A stretch of DNA of 64,000 nt, taken from NCBI GenBank assembly GCA_963573385.1, contig CAUYLG010038383.1:53029-117028 (forward strand), in the 5' to 3' direction. This DNA comes from Cacajao melanocephalus (Eukaryota; Chordata; Mammalia; Primates; Pitheciidae). Both the position numbers and the translations under genes were made by a program. This document shows, piece after piece, positions 1 through 10,290 of this stretch. Under the pieces are notes generated by a model, which had not been told where the DNA came from, did not search any database, and saw nothing but the letters and a program-made list of their open reading frames with translations. Position 1 is the first letter of the stretch, and each line of letters begins with the position of its first letter.

Positions 1-1138
1 ACAAACAGGTCAACTTTTGGTGGGAGCCACAAGTCTTGCATGTAGTAGGCAACATAGAGTCCTTTACTTTGTGGTTGGCTCGCAATTGCAGATGTGTTTC
101 CATGTCCATCAAAATAAGGGGTTCAGACAACAATCAAGGCAATCTGAATGGTTCTTACCTACATGGAGCAGGCTGTATCAGCTGCTTGACTCCAGCTGTT
201 CTCATCAAAAGCTAACACTTACTAAGGCATGTACATTTGTCACCAAGACAGTTTAATGAAAAGCCATGGTTGGTTTCCACAGTTTACAATTCTGAAGAGC
301 AACGTCTTAAATCTGCCAGTCTGCAGTTTTCCAAGTGGCAGACCAAATATCTAGCCTATTGGCAATAACCCAGGGGTGAGTAAAAATATACCAAGATTCA
401 TCAAATAAAATATTGGCCAGAGCTTTGAGTTCTGCCCATTGAGCAGAAGGACCAAATCTATTTTGGTTCTGCTGTAGATGGTTCTGGGTTGGGCAGCCAC
501 AGCAGCCCAGTGGACAACATCATAATTCAGTTTAGTCAAACTATCAGTGAACCAGATGTAGACATTTAGGGAAATCTCTGTGAATCAAAACCCACACTGA
601 GTCAGCAACTCTGCTTCACATGGGTTGGAGTATGGAAAAACTTTCCCTCAAAGGGAAGGCTGCCTCTGTTTCATATAAAGCTAAGATACCATGACTCTGT
701 TCTTGGCTATTTCATTTCCATTTGACAAGGAAGGCCTGTTAGGTCCTTCCTGCCTTTTATTATTGAAGCCAAGTTATTGAGCCCAAGTTGATCACCCTAA
801 TATTAGGTCAAAGAGTTGCAAGGCCTTCTTGGGTCAAGTGCTCCATGTAGTAAGAACATAGCATTAAGTATTATATGGTTTTCAACAGGATGTACTTGCT
901 AGTCATGTCAGGAAGGTGATGCAGGTGAAGGTTGCTACCCTTTGCCAGAGGCTCCCATTGGCCAAATTATTGGCCACAGAAACCTAAAGCAAAAAAGGAT
1001 GAGGAGATCTGTGGGGCTCTGGAGATACCAGCACTTCTGTACATATAGCTTTTCCTAACCAGAAGAATCTCCACTGGCACTTTTGGGATGGAGAAATACA
1101 AGCATATAACATGTCAATTTCTACTGCGCATTCAGATG
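1..1138 (-). mobile_element. Decayed class III (ERVL-like) endogenous retrovirus pol fragment
   Basis: Read on the minus strand, this stretch shows the end of reverse transcriptase/connection (about 950-1138), RNase H (about 365-560) and a more decayed downstream part (1-350). The frames are broken by many stops and indels. No LTR or env is visible inside the window, and the element runs off the left edge. Assignment to the ERVL-like class rests on the general character of the RNase H region and is an inference. The boundary near 1138 is approximate. It is a fossil with no coding capacity. Confidence 0.6.
365..560 (-). pseudogene. Retroviral RNase H domain remnant (ERV pol)
   Basis: On the minus strand, translation gives a start-of-domain TDS motif (near 541-555), then a shifted frame with AQWAELKAL (415-456), then a segment resembling the family's later aspartate region. 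These are landmark motifs of retroviral RNase H in the right order. The domain is split over at least two frames, and the pattern after TD is changed from the usual TDGS, so it cannot make an active enzyme. It lies inside the larger pol fossil. Confidence 0.6.
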
Positions 1139-1140
1139 TT

Positions 1141-1160
1141 AAAAAAAAAAAAAAAAAAAA
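1141..1160. repeat. A20 homopolymer
   Basis: Twenty uninterrupted A residues on the plus strand lie at the edge of the ERV fragment. It could be an expanded internal A-run or the tail of an unrecognised insertion. No target-site duplication is evident. Confidence 0.9.
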
Positions 1161-1317
1161 CATTGAATTGAACCAAATGGCTCCACCCACAGTGTCATAT
1201 TAGCTTTCCTTCACCTCCGTGAAGCTTATCCAAACCCCGTTAGCGCATGAGACATGCAGAAAAGGGAGGCCCGTGAGAAACTTTCTCCTACTTCCTGGTA
1301 TTTTCCAAATGAGTTGT

Positions 1318-1655
1318 CGACCTTTATGCTTCTGTACTATTGTTTGTGAAATTCCCTCTGCCTGCTATATCCCTCTCATCTCTCTCTATCTGTTCATATT
1401 TGTCTCTTTAAGAGTGCAGTATTCTCTGTAAAGTGTTTGCTAAGCACGCCCATTGGGCTGCCCATATGTGCTTTTCCTTCAGGGTTTCCATTGTTTATTT
1501 CTGTTATGGTAAGCATCACACTGTGTCATCATTGTTTGTTTACATGTCTCTTTATGCAGCTAGTCTGTGATGTTCTCAGGGCATGGGCCCTGTCTTGCTC
1601 ATCTTTCTATCTTGGTGTCTGGTGCCATGCTTGTTTACTGAGCACTCACTCTTCT
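1318..1655 (+). mobile_element. L2 LINE 3'-end fragment
   Basis: The order of landmarks matches the L2 3' region: a CCTTTATGCTTCTGTACT-like segment, a TTCCCTCTGCCTG motif, a stretch ending in GTTTACATGTCTC, then a segment resembling the 'stop of the ORF to GGGCAGGGCCTGTCTTG' part. It stops before the usual terminal AATAAATGTTTG motif. The copy is old and diverged. Confidence 0.75.
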
Positions 1656-1659
1656 GAGT

Positions 1660-2058
1660 GATGTGCTGAGTATTGAGAAATAAGCTAGCTCCTATTGGAG
1701 TAGCATGTTATTTACTTTCTATTACTTTTTGACATTTAATAAATCTTACTTCTGTTCTGTTATTAAAGTTAAATACATTTCCTTATTAAAGTTGAATATA
1801 ATAAAATAATAGTACTAGGAAAACAGTTATGGCTTATAGATTCGATTGTTGATATGATATGGAAAGTTAACAGGATTCAAGTTAGTTGGCTTGAAATCAT
1901 ACCTATTGCAAACTTCATTTGGCTACAAGAAGGTCTGATGGGCAAATTAATAGCTATAATATTATATAAACACTCAGAGCATTTACAGTGTTGTAAGCAG
2001 CAAATATTAGTGCTTAGCTGAAAAAAATACCAGGCCAGTCTCAGTTTGTTTCCTGTTT
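1660..2058. other. Unique AT-rich stretch, no feature seen
   Basis: I see no gene, known repeat or strong motif here. It is AT-rich single-copy-looking DNA between an L2 and a MIR. Confidence 0.4.
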
Positions 2059-2061
2059 CTA

Positions 2062-2205
2062 TGAACTGCTAGCTGTAGTTAAGCTATCTATATTTTTTCT
2101 GTCTAGTTTTTCCTCTGTATAGTAAAAACAGCTATTTCAGAACATCACTAGAAGAAATAAAATAAGATAATGCTTGTAAAGAGCATAGAATAATGCCTGG
2201 TAACA
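2062..2205 (+). mobile_element. MIR SINE fragment
   Basis: The segment follows the MIR order: TTTTTCCTCTGTATAGTAAAA (a decayed 'TTTCCTCATCTGTAAAA' core), then ATAATGCTTGTAAAGAGCAT and GAATAATGCCTGG, which match the MIR 3' half. It is diverged, as expected for a mammal-wide SINE. Confidence 0.65.
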
Positions 2206-2376
2206 ACACCTGCCCCATAAACTGCAAAGCAAGGGATTGATTTAGGATAGGTCTCCTGGAAAAATGGATACTAATTACATAACATTTGTATTAATGGACA
2301 CTAGTGACTTTTGTATATTTGTATTTGTATATTTTGTACCTTATGTTTTATTGTATATTTGCCCTTTTGATTTTAA

Positions 2377-2500
2377 AACACAACTGTGAGACAAGCAATG
2401 AAAGTATTGATATCTTAACAATGAGGCAGCAAGGTCTCAGAAATAGTGACCTATTCATTGTCACACAACTTGTTATGGACTGAGTCAAGACATTTAGCTA
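2377..2500 (-). mobile_element. MIR SINE fragment (antisense)
   Basis: ATGAGGCAGCAAGGTCTCAG followed by GTGACCTATTCATTGTCACA and ACTTGTTATGG aligns in order with the reverse complement of the MIR core. The orientation is opposite to the neighbouring MIR at 2062-2205. Confidence 0.6.
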
Positions 2501-2504
2501 GAAT

Positions 2505-4187
2505 ATTTTATATCATTGTCTGATATCTATTGCACATGAGCATGAAATCTTCATCTGTTCATGTTTCAACCAGAATAAGGCTCAGAATCTGCTCAAGGTA
2601 AGTACATTACCTACAAACAACTTATAAGATGTTAAGATAAAATGAATTATCAACAACTATCTCAATATGTATAAAAATTTCAAGCAGATTTTTTAGCTCA
2701 ATTTAAAATATACAGCAAATTACAAAAAACTGCAGTAAAATTCAAAAATATGTATTGAATTTTAATGGCACCAACTTATTTTTGGAAATTGGAAGATTGT
2801 ACATTGTGAATGTAAAAATAATTTTTTAAAAATCAGCATCTTCTTACTGGGGGCTTATAATATTTTACTAACTTTGCTTGGCGTTTGTCTCAGTCTACCT
2901 TCAATCTCCCTTTGTTTGTGGTTTGTCGTCTTCTAAAGGGCTCTGTGCTGTCGTTTCTCCTTCTAACTTCGCTGCTGCTTCTCTTGGGAAAGATTCAGTC
3001 TGTGTTGCTTTGCATGTTTCAGAGGCTTATAGACTTCCTTTAGCAGTAACTCAATATTTGCTTATTATTACTAGGGTTTACTGTCCTTTCTGCAAATGCC
3101 TGTACCCTCCTGAATCACTATTTTCTAGTGGGATTTGTTTTCACATTAAAATGTGTTTTTTGCTTTCTTCCCAAACAGGATCCCATGGTAGATACTTCTC
3201 CTTCACATGTTTAACTACTTTGGCTCTCTCAAGGCCACATATCCACTTGGTATTTGCATAGACTCCAATGGCCGACACAGCCTTCTTTTACTGTTTCTAC
3301 AGCATGGGAGAGACTTTCATCCACCCTTCCCTCAGGAAATCCTCTATTTTGAGCCGGAAAAAAATGCTGCTGAGCAGAACCACCAGAGTCGGTTCTTTTT
3401 AGGAAATAGAAAACCATGCTTGTCAGATACTTCCTTAAACTAAACAAGGCTATCTATCAAAATTTGTGGCAATATACCTAATTTCTTCTACTGTCACCTC
3501 TTCACCATACATTATTTGTGGTTTAAAATAAATATACAAACACAAACAAATTCATTTTTTAAGAATTTTTGTTAGAAGTGAGACAGAACAAAATGAGAGA
3601 TTTGTCATAAATAAAATGTCGTGTTAGGGTGGTATGGTAGCTCTGAGTTGGAAGATGCCATAAATATTAATATTTGTTATTGACATAAATATTCAATGTG
3701 TTTTTGTTCAACAGTAGGTATATATTTGTGAAATACAGTGAGGGCCACTTTAGTCTTAAAAGTAGAGAAGGGAGATCACTTGATGGCTTCTATACAGTCC
3801 TCTTCAACCGTTTCCCATTATATTAAGAGTAGAGAAAAGGAGAAATGCATAACTTGAGAAGGGAGCCTGGAATGTTTGCATCTTCTCAAAGAGTGCAATA
3901 ATTAAGATCAACAAAGTAGGTTTATTTTATTTGGCCTTCACAGGTTCCTTTTCAAAAATTTCGGCTTATCTTCAAAGGATTGTTTTAATAGTTTAAAAGT
4001 TCAAACTCTCACATCTTAAATAAAACATTGAAGTTACTGTTTGCTACAAAAATGGTTTTAGGAAAAACTAATCTAACTAAAAATTGGCACTAAGTGCAGA
4101 AAGTTCCATCACCTCAAGCAAAGCGTGCAGAGGGACTGGGTGGTGTAGAGCAGGAAAGGGTGGAACTCTGACAACAACTACAGAAAA
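2505..4187. other. Unique stretch, no recognised gene or repeat
   Basis: No recognisable element. It contains the longest open frame of the window, 127 codons at 2878-3261 on the plus strand. That frame has no recognisable domain, no Kozak context of note and no exon-like boundaries, and I regard it as chance. A short run of TTTGTATATTT-like repeats lies just upstream at about 2308-2360. Confidence 0.4.
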
Positions 4188-4189
4188 TA

Positions 4190-4521
4190 CAGTAGTCTCC
4201 ATTATCTGTGGTTTTGCTTTCTGCAGTTTCAGTAACCTGTGATCAAAAGTGGTCTGAAAATAAGTGAGTATAGCACAGTAAAAGGTATTTTGACGGCGAG
4301 ACCATGTGCACATAACTTTTACTAAAGTATATAGTTATAATTGCTCTATTTTATTGTTATTGTTAATCTATTACTGTACCTAATTTATGAAATAAACTTT
4401 ACTGTAGCTATGTGTGTATAGGAAAAAACAGACTGTATACAGGGTTTAGTATTACCTAGGGCTTCAGGAACCCATTGTGGGGGCTTGGAAAGTGTCTCCC
4501 ATGGATAAGGAGAGAATACTG
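4190..4521 (+). mobile_element. Tigger-type MITE (TcMar DNA transposon, internally deleted)
   Basis: A 332-bp element flanked by TA on both sides (4188-4189 and 4522-4523). The left end reads CAGTAGTCTCCATTATCTG and the reverse complement of the right end reads CAGTATTCTCTCCTTATCC. These imperfect terminal inverted repeats begin with the CAGT typical of Tigger elements. The interior contains the AT-rich 3' part known from this family (TTACTGTACCTAATTTATGA). No transposase sequence remains. The exact subfamily is uncertain. Confidence 0.8.
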
Positions 4522-4670
4522 TATCTCCTTCTTATCTTCACAAGTGCTGGGCCAAAATCTGGTATACTATGTTCTCTAAGCATGCTCCTGAGTCTCCCTG
4601 TTTGAGAGCCTGTTATTCCACTAATCCCCTTTGCCATAACCACGCGCTGAACATACTTGATTAGGGTCAG

Positions 4671-4757
4671 CTTTTCCCTCCCTCCCCTCCCTTCCTCCTT
4701 TCTTCCCTTCCCTTCCTTTCCCTTCCCTTCTTCTTCCTTATTTCCCTCTCTTTCTTA
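4671..4757. repeat. Polypyrimidine (CCCTT)n-like low-complexity tract
   Basis: About 87 bases are almost purely C and T on the plus strand with irregular CCCTT/CCTTC units. Such homopurine-homopyrimidine tracts can form triplex DNA and are length-variable. Confidence 0.85.
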
Positions 4758-4759
4758 TT

Positions 4760-5460
4760 TGTCAATATCACATCCTTATCATCTCAAACATAAAATTCAT
4801 GTGCCATTAGAATAAAGGAGCTGTTGGGACAATGATTCCCTACTTCACGATATATTTTGTCTAATATTGCTTTGAATGATATTTCCGAATGATATGATAT
4901 TCATTAGAAAAGCAGCTTAAACATGTACTTCTTTGTAAGTAGGATGGGGAATCATCTAGTGTCACCTGTCATGTCTTCTTGTCCAGCGGTAGTTCATAAG
5001 CCCAGGAACAAAGATTTTCCATTTATCATAATGTTGGCAGAACAACTGTATGAGAGATTGTGCAGATGGTTTTCAGGAAATTCATTGGCTTCATAACTGA
5101 TTAGTGTCAGGGTATTGCCTATGACTTACCCTTTTTCCTACTTCACACTTGGTGACTTATGCCACGGAGGTTGATTCTTAGTGCTGACAACACTGACTTC
5201 AAGAGCAGCCAGCCTCTTTGTCCCCAGGTGCTCACCATACAAAATCTAAATTTGGGTCCTTTCTTGAAAGTCTAGCACCACAGGGCACATGAGTCTCACA
5301 TGACCACGAAGGATGGAGCTGAGCAATAGTGCTCCTTTAGATAGGACATTTGTTCATCCATTCATTGTAGGCCAGCCAGCCATGTTCCTTCACATGTTCT
5401 GACTAGCTCCTGTAGGCATTCAAGTTTGACACAATTGAAAGACAAGCTCATCTTATGGTA
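4760..5460. other. Unique stretch, no feature seen
   Basis: Non-repetitive sequence of moderate GC content. No open frame of note, RNA gene or repeat was recognised. Confidence 0.4.
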
Positions 5461-5464
5461 GTAA

Positions 5465-5660
5465 TCATGTTTTTAAAAAATATCATGAAGAATAACAGAC
5501 ATAAGGTGTGCACACATTAGTGTTCGCCTCACTGAATTGTTATACACCTACAAAACGAGCATCAGGATTAAGGAATAAAGTGTTATGAGCATCTCAGATC
5601 TTCCTGTGTGTCCTTCAAGTGACTCCTCACCCCCAACAACAGCATCCTGATGTCTCATTG
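5465..5660 (-). mobile_element. Possible old L1M 3'-UTR fragment (antisense)
   Basis: The segment runs from an 'ACAGACATAAGGTGTGCACA'-like part through 'TTATACACCTACAAAAC' and 'GGATTAAGGAATAAAG' to a 'CCTTCAAGTGACTCC' part. This follows the order of the antisense L1M 3' region, in which a statement of 'ACACCTATGAAACCACCACC' is followed by 'CAAGAAATAGAAC'. Similarity is weak. Confidence 0.4.
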
Positions 5661-5688
5661 GGCCTGGTTTTGGCTGCATTTCTGAAAT

Positions 5689-5765
5689 GTTTACTAACTC
5701 TTAAAGTATATGCTGCTTCATTTGATCTTTACAACACCACTGGGAGATAGGTAGGGCCAGGTAGT
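5689..5765 (-). mobile_element. MIR fragment (antisense)
   Basis: The string CATTTGATCTTTACAACACC followed by ACTGGGAGATAGGTA resembles the MIR reverse complement 'ATTTAATCCTCACAACAACC...GAGGTAGGTA'. Short and diverged. Confidence 0.6.
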
Positions 5766-5769
5766 CAAT

Positions 5770-6867
5770 CAGGTAAACAATATCACTTTATTCAATATCA
5801 TCTTTCACTGCTTTCATGACGACATTTGGGCAAGGTATTTTGTGAATAACCTAAACAAAATCCACCGGAATGTCTCCTAACTTACTGAAATAACTAAACT
5901 TGAGACATTATATGACAAATAAAACCCAACCCACTGAGAGCACCTGTTATTTCCAGCAGTAGGAGACTCAACAGTTGCTGAACCTGTCTTTTTCCCCCCT
6001 GAGCCTTTATTTATGTTGCTTGTTTGAAGGGCGCCTGGGTGCTGTTCCTATTCGAAGTAAAGAATTCAGTTGCTAGAACATTTGCTGTGGCTTTATGCTT
6101 GACTCTCAAAGGTTCATATATTAGTGAGATATTGCAACGCCCATGAAAATACATAAAGCATTATTGTTAGGTTTAGCATGAGACATGTAATACTTCCATT
6201 TGGGGAATTTATTTTGAAGGAAATGGCTCATTAGACCAGAAAATGCCTATTTTGCTTTCATTGTATTTTTTAGAAAATGTCTGTGCATGTTTGCATAGCA
6301 GGTAGAGTTAAAAACCCAATGTAGCAAGACTTCAGCTGTATTTTTCTTCCCTTTCAAAAACAATAACAGAAAGGGAAATTTATATATAACATACTATAAT
6401 TTACTCAAATTTAATGAATGCATACAATTTTGAATCCTCAAGTATTAATTATAGAGGAGTTTCTGTAATTTATGATGCATTAGAAGATTAATTTTTTAAG
6501 AGACCTTAGCCAAAGCCAATGGCAACTGTAGCTCTCATTTATAATAACAGAATAACCACACTGCAACTTGACTTTTTAATTCTAATTATATAATTGGAAA
6601 TTAACATTTGACATATCCCCAAACATAATGAACTCATTAAAAGGCTTTTTATTTGTTATTTTACAATGGTTTAAAATAACTACCATGTTTTAAACAAAAT
6701 TTTAGCCATTATTTTTCTTAGTTTAACAAACAGTAGTAGAGTTGTTTCTTAAATTATGCCACTGAATATATCTAAAGTACCTGAAAATATGTTGAATTAC
6801 TGTGCTCTTCTGTTTAAAAACTTTGTAAACTTGCATGGTGTTGTGTCTCAAGAATTAGTAGATTTTA
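5770..6867. other. Unique AT-rich stretch, no feature seen
   Basis: About 1.1 kb of AT-rich sequence without recognised repeats, long frames or RNA genes. Confidence 0.4.
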
Positions 6868-7165
6868 AATTTTGTATTTTAAAGTTTTTGGGCTACACGT
6901 GGTTTTTGGTTACATGGATAAGTTTTTAGTGGTGATGTCTGAGATTTTGGTGCACTTGTTACCCAAGCAGTGTACGCTGTACCCAGTATGTGGTCTTTTA
7001 TCCCTCACTCCCCTTCCACCCTCCCCGCAAGTCCCCAAAATTCATTGTACTATTCTTATGCCTTTGCATCCTTATAGCTTAGCTCCCACTTATAAGTGAG
7101 AACATACAATATTTTGTTTTCCATTTCTGAGTTACTTCACTTAGAATAATGGCCCATTTTTCTCT
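6868..7165 (-). mobile_element. 5'-truncated L1 3' end (antisense)
   Basis: The plus strand reads the reverse complement of an L1 3'-UTR: TTTTTGGGCTACACGTGG, GTTACATGGATAAG, a pyrimidine-rich CCCTCACTCCCCTTCCACC part, then AGCTCCCACTTATAAGTGAG, a hallmark of the L1 ORF2/3'-UTR junction. The element stops at about 7165, so almost all of the LINE is missing. It looks like an intermediate-age L1. Confidence 0.8.
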
Positions 7166-8372
7166 TCTACAAAAAGGAAAACCAAGTTTTTTCAAGGTTG
7201 ATTTAAAGAAATAGAATCAGTTACTGAATAATGGAAGCTGGATTTTATGGTCTTCTTTTGGGGGATTTTTCCATATTTATCCCTACTGTACTCATAACTC
7301 TAACTCTTATCCTAATTTTGTCCTGAGAAGAGGGTGTAGTGTTGTTCCAGGAATTCCACTCTGAACCAACTGTGAACGTGTAATCTTTACCTTTATAACC
7401 TGTAATGCAGTTGAAATCAGGCAGTCAGAACTTAATTAAAGGATAACAAGGTGGAAATACAATTTTAAAAATAGCATAAACTAGACTATTTGGCTTCTGG
7501 AGTAGAACATAATTTCAGCTTGTATTTTCTGACAGGGATACCAAAGCTCTTTTGTGCTCCGTACGTGCTATCCTTAAATAGCAGAAGACATATTTGATTA
7601 CTGCTTCGTGGAAACACCTTTAGGAACATCTAGAACTCTCCAAGTCAACAGAACAATTTAGAGGCAGAAATAAAGTTGCCTCTTTTTGCTTCCACATTTC
7701 TTGTCTAAAGACCTTTCTCTTGGTGATTGATTGACAAAGCACCCCTCAGGAGAGACCTCACCTTCCATAGATGCAGGCTCATAACTTGCAGCCGCCACAG
7801 AAGAACTATTTAGTAATCTCGTCCCTACCCTCCGCAAGTATACAGAATGTGCACATATGTAGAAGAGGGTCTATGTTTTGTATTTTTGACCCATGTGAGA
7901 AATCCTTTCATTTCTATATCACAGTGAGATACTCCTATTTCTTGCTATCTGCTGGCAGAAAGGGGAGGGATTTTGCCATAGTGAGGAGGGAATTTTTTTT
8001 TTCAAGCCTGCATCAAGACAGATCAACTAAAGATCTTGACAAATGTTTGGATAGCTATGCAACATAATCGTCTTTTGTCCCTTCCAAACCATGGGACTTG
8101 ACACGTTGCACCAATTTTCTCCCTTTTCTGAGGCTCTACTCTCTAATGAAGGTGCTTCATGTACTCTCTGCTCCATGGGAGATGGGGATTTTTCTGTGAT
8201 CAGGTTTTTGCCAGCTTTGGAGTGGGTGCAGGGTAAGCTCTGTTTCCTTAAAGATAGTATTAATTAACTCTTTTAACTGTAGTTTATAGATACCAAACTT
8301 AACCATGTTAAGGAAGAAGGAATCGTTCTATGTAGCCAGGAAAGATACTAAGATAGTTGCTCTTTAAAAGAC
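7166..8372. other. Unique stretch, no feature seen
   Basis: No recognised repeats. A 98-codon open frame at 7771-8067 (plus) has no recognisable domain and is probably chance. Confidence 0.4.
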
Positions 8373-8784
8373 TGATATAGTTACGAACATCTTGAATTGT
8401 TGTCTCCATAGCCTCCACATGGCCAGGGACAGTGCAGGTGGAGGTAATTGAATCATAGGGGCGGTTTCCCCCGTGCTGTTCGGGCGGCGGGCGGTTTCGC
8501 CCCAGTGCTGGAACAGCACGGGGAAACCGCCCTATGATAATGGGTGAGTTCGCGAGAGTTCTGACGGGGCTCTTTTATAAGGGGTTCTTCCCCCTTCCTT
8601 CGGCACTCCTTTTTCCTGCTGCTCTGTGGAGAGGGTGCCTTGCTTCGTCTTCTCCTTTCGCCGTGGTTCTGTTTCCTGAGGCCTCCCCAGCCATGCTGAA
8701 CAGTGAGTCGATTAAACCTCTTTTCTCTATAAATTGTTCAGTCTTGCATATTTCCTTATAATAACAGGAAAACGGACTAATACA
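8373..8784 (+). mobile_element. Solo THE1-type LTR (ERVL-MaLR)
   Basis: It starts TGATATAGTT and ends AAAACGGACTAATACA, the usual THE1 termini. Internal landmarks are GGTAATTGAATCATAGGGG, TTTTATAAGGGG (TATA-like), GAGGCCTCCCCAGCCATG and ATTAAACCTCTTTTC with its polyadenylation context. The first part is shortened. Flanks AAGAC (8368-8372) and AAGAA (8785-8789) fit a 5-bp target-site duplication with one change. The LTR carries a local inverted duplication at 8452-8538 and is unusually rich in CpG. No internal retroviral sequence is attached. Confidence 0.85.
8452..8538. repeat. Inverted duplication inside the THE1 LTR
   Basis: Arm A is 8452-8481 and arm C is 8511-8538. The reverse complement of C equals A apart from two single-base length differences in the G and C runs. 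The 29-bp spacer contains a third, direct copy (B, 8489-8510) with a few changes, so B and C abut and could form a hairpin with almost no loop. THE1 LTRs normally carry this segment once. Confidence 0.9.
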
Positions 8785-9492
8785 AAGAATATTCGGTAAG
8801 GACTGGAACCGGGAATCCGGTACTACCTGATCTGACCTTGTTCTGTTCGTCTTCCTCTCCCATGTCCGCAGCTCTCTGCTTGGTTGCACTCTTTATATAG
8901 TCTCTCTCAGCTCTCCTGGTAAAAAAAGAGTTTATTTGCCTCAGTTTTCACCTACTTACTCTAGGACAGTACTGTCAGTTTTGCTTGTCATGGCCTACGT
9001 CTTGGAACAATCACTGCTGAGGGTCATTTCCAAATACTTGGGAGAAGGTCTGGAACCAGAAAAAGAAGGGGCAGATGAAGAATTTTGCTGGCCCTCAAAA
9101 AAGAAAAAAAAAAAAAAAGAAAATCTGTAATAACTTTTCAGAAAGCAAAACCAAAATTCACTACAATAGAAACTAAATATTTGTCCCCCTGAAGACCGAT
9201 TCCCGCTTTTACCTTTCCCCCATGTACTTTAACTTCAGAAATTAATTGCTTAAAATAGCTAGTTTAGCAACACAATAGGAGCAGAACAAATGCATAAAAA
9301 TGAACATAGACTGGCTATTTCTATCAGGGAGAAATGGGAGAAATCATTTATTTTGAGTATCTTAATAATTGCTATAGATAGTAACATGATTCATTTGATG
9401 GTAATATTGAGTTAGGATTGAGTAAGGTGGCCTAAATATAGAGAATAATCATGCTGTGACCCAGCTCACCTGTGTTGTGGAGCGTATGCTAC
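8785..9492. other. Unique stretch with an A-rich run
   Basis: No gene or known repeat is seen. CpG dinucleotides continue to be frequent up to about 8880. An A-rich run lies at 9097-9122 without a recognisable element upstream of it. Confidence 0.45.
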
Positions 9493-9623
9493 TTTATCTG
9501 GGGCAAGGGATCTTCAGGTGTTGTAGTTTTATGCATTTAATCTAGGAGAAAGGGACCTCCAGGTGGTATACTTTTATGCATTTAATCTGGAGGAAAGGGA
9601 TCCACAGGTGGTATACTTTTCCA
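9493..9623. repeat. 45-bp minisatellite, three copies
   Basis: Copies are 9493-9535, 9536-9580 and 9581-9623. Each reads TTTAATCTGGAGGAAAGGGA-like, then CAGGTGGTATACTTTTATGCA-like sequence. Copies 2 and 3 are closest; copy 1 lacks two bases and has more changes. Confidence 0.9.
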
Positions 9624-9871
9624 TGAGGTTCAAGCATTCCAGCATACAGGAGAGAACCTTCCCCTCAAAATTTGTTGCTGATAATCAAAGGAAACAGATA
9701 AACTTCTGGCTTCTTTTGTGATATCCCTAGAGAGCTGTCGCTATTGACATGTACTATTTTTATTAAACCTCAACCGTTTGAGGCCACTGATTATTTCTTT
9801 TGTCAGAAGAAATGCCCACTAATTTCAAACATTAGAGAGGAAACAGACCAATTTACGTAAAATAATTCACA

Positions 9872-9979
9872 GAAAACCAATTAGCTGACAACTCTTTTGC
9901 TGAAAGCCAATTTGCCAAATGACCAATTTGCCTAAAGCTAATTTGCTAAAAGTCAATTTACTGAATGACCTATTCTCCA
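9872..9979. repeat. 15-16 bp periodic sequence, MARNA-like
   Basis: Units of the form G-CCAATTTGCCAAAT are repeated about five times with variation (for example 9906-9920, 9921-9936 and on to about 9975). This resembles the internal 'CGAATTGGCCGAAAGAC' repeats of the mariner-derived MARNA element after loss of CpGs. Family assignment is from memory and tentative. Confidence 0.5.
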
Positions 9980-10154
9980 AATTATTGAGAATTAAAAATA
10001 ATTTTTGGTTTCACCACCATTCCCACTTCTGCCAGTACCCTTTGTAGCCACTTTTGCCCAGATGGGGTGTTTGTTTCTAGGGGTAAAACAGCTACAAACT
10101 GTGCCAAGGCCTGTTGCAAGGTATTTGTTTGTTGGCCCTAGGGTTTATGTTTTC

Positions 10155-10290
10155 AATTTTGGAGAAAAGGAAACTAAGGCTTACAAAATTAAGTTGCTTA
10201 TTTAAGTCAATTACGAGTCTAGACTATTAAGTACAGAGGTTTCTCTGGCTCCAAAGCATCTGCTGCTATCAGCCATTGTGTCATGCATTG
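10155..10290 (-). mobile_element. MIR SINE (antisense)
   Basis: TTTGGAGAAAAGGAAACTAA, GGCTTACAAAATTAAG and, near the end, CTGGCTCCAAAGCATCTGCT follow the reverse complement of the MIR core and 5' region in the right order. Confidence 0.7.

Noticed and set aside
2878..3261. Longest open frame in the window (127 codons, plus strand)
   Set aside because: The composition is what AT/TC-rich non-coding DNA gives. I see no domain, no coding periodicity and no exon boundaries.
9872..9979. CRISPR-like array
   Set aside because: Units are 15-16 bp without unique spacers, and the genome is clearly a primate's.
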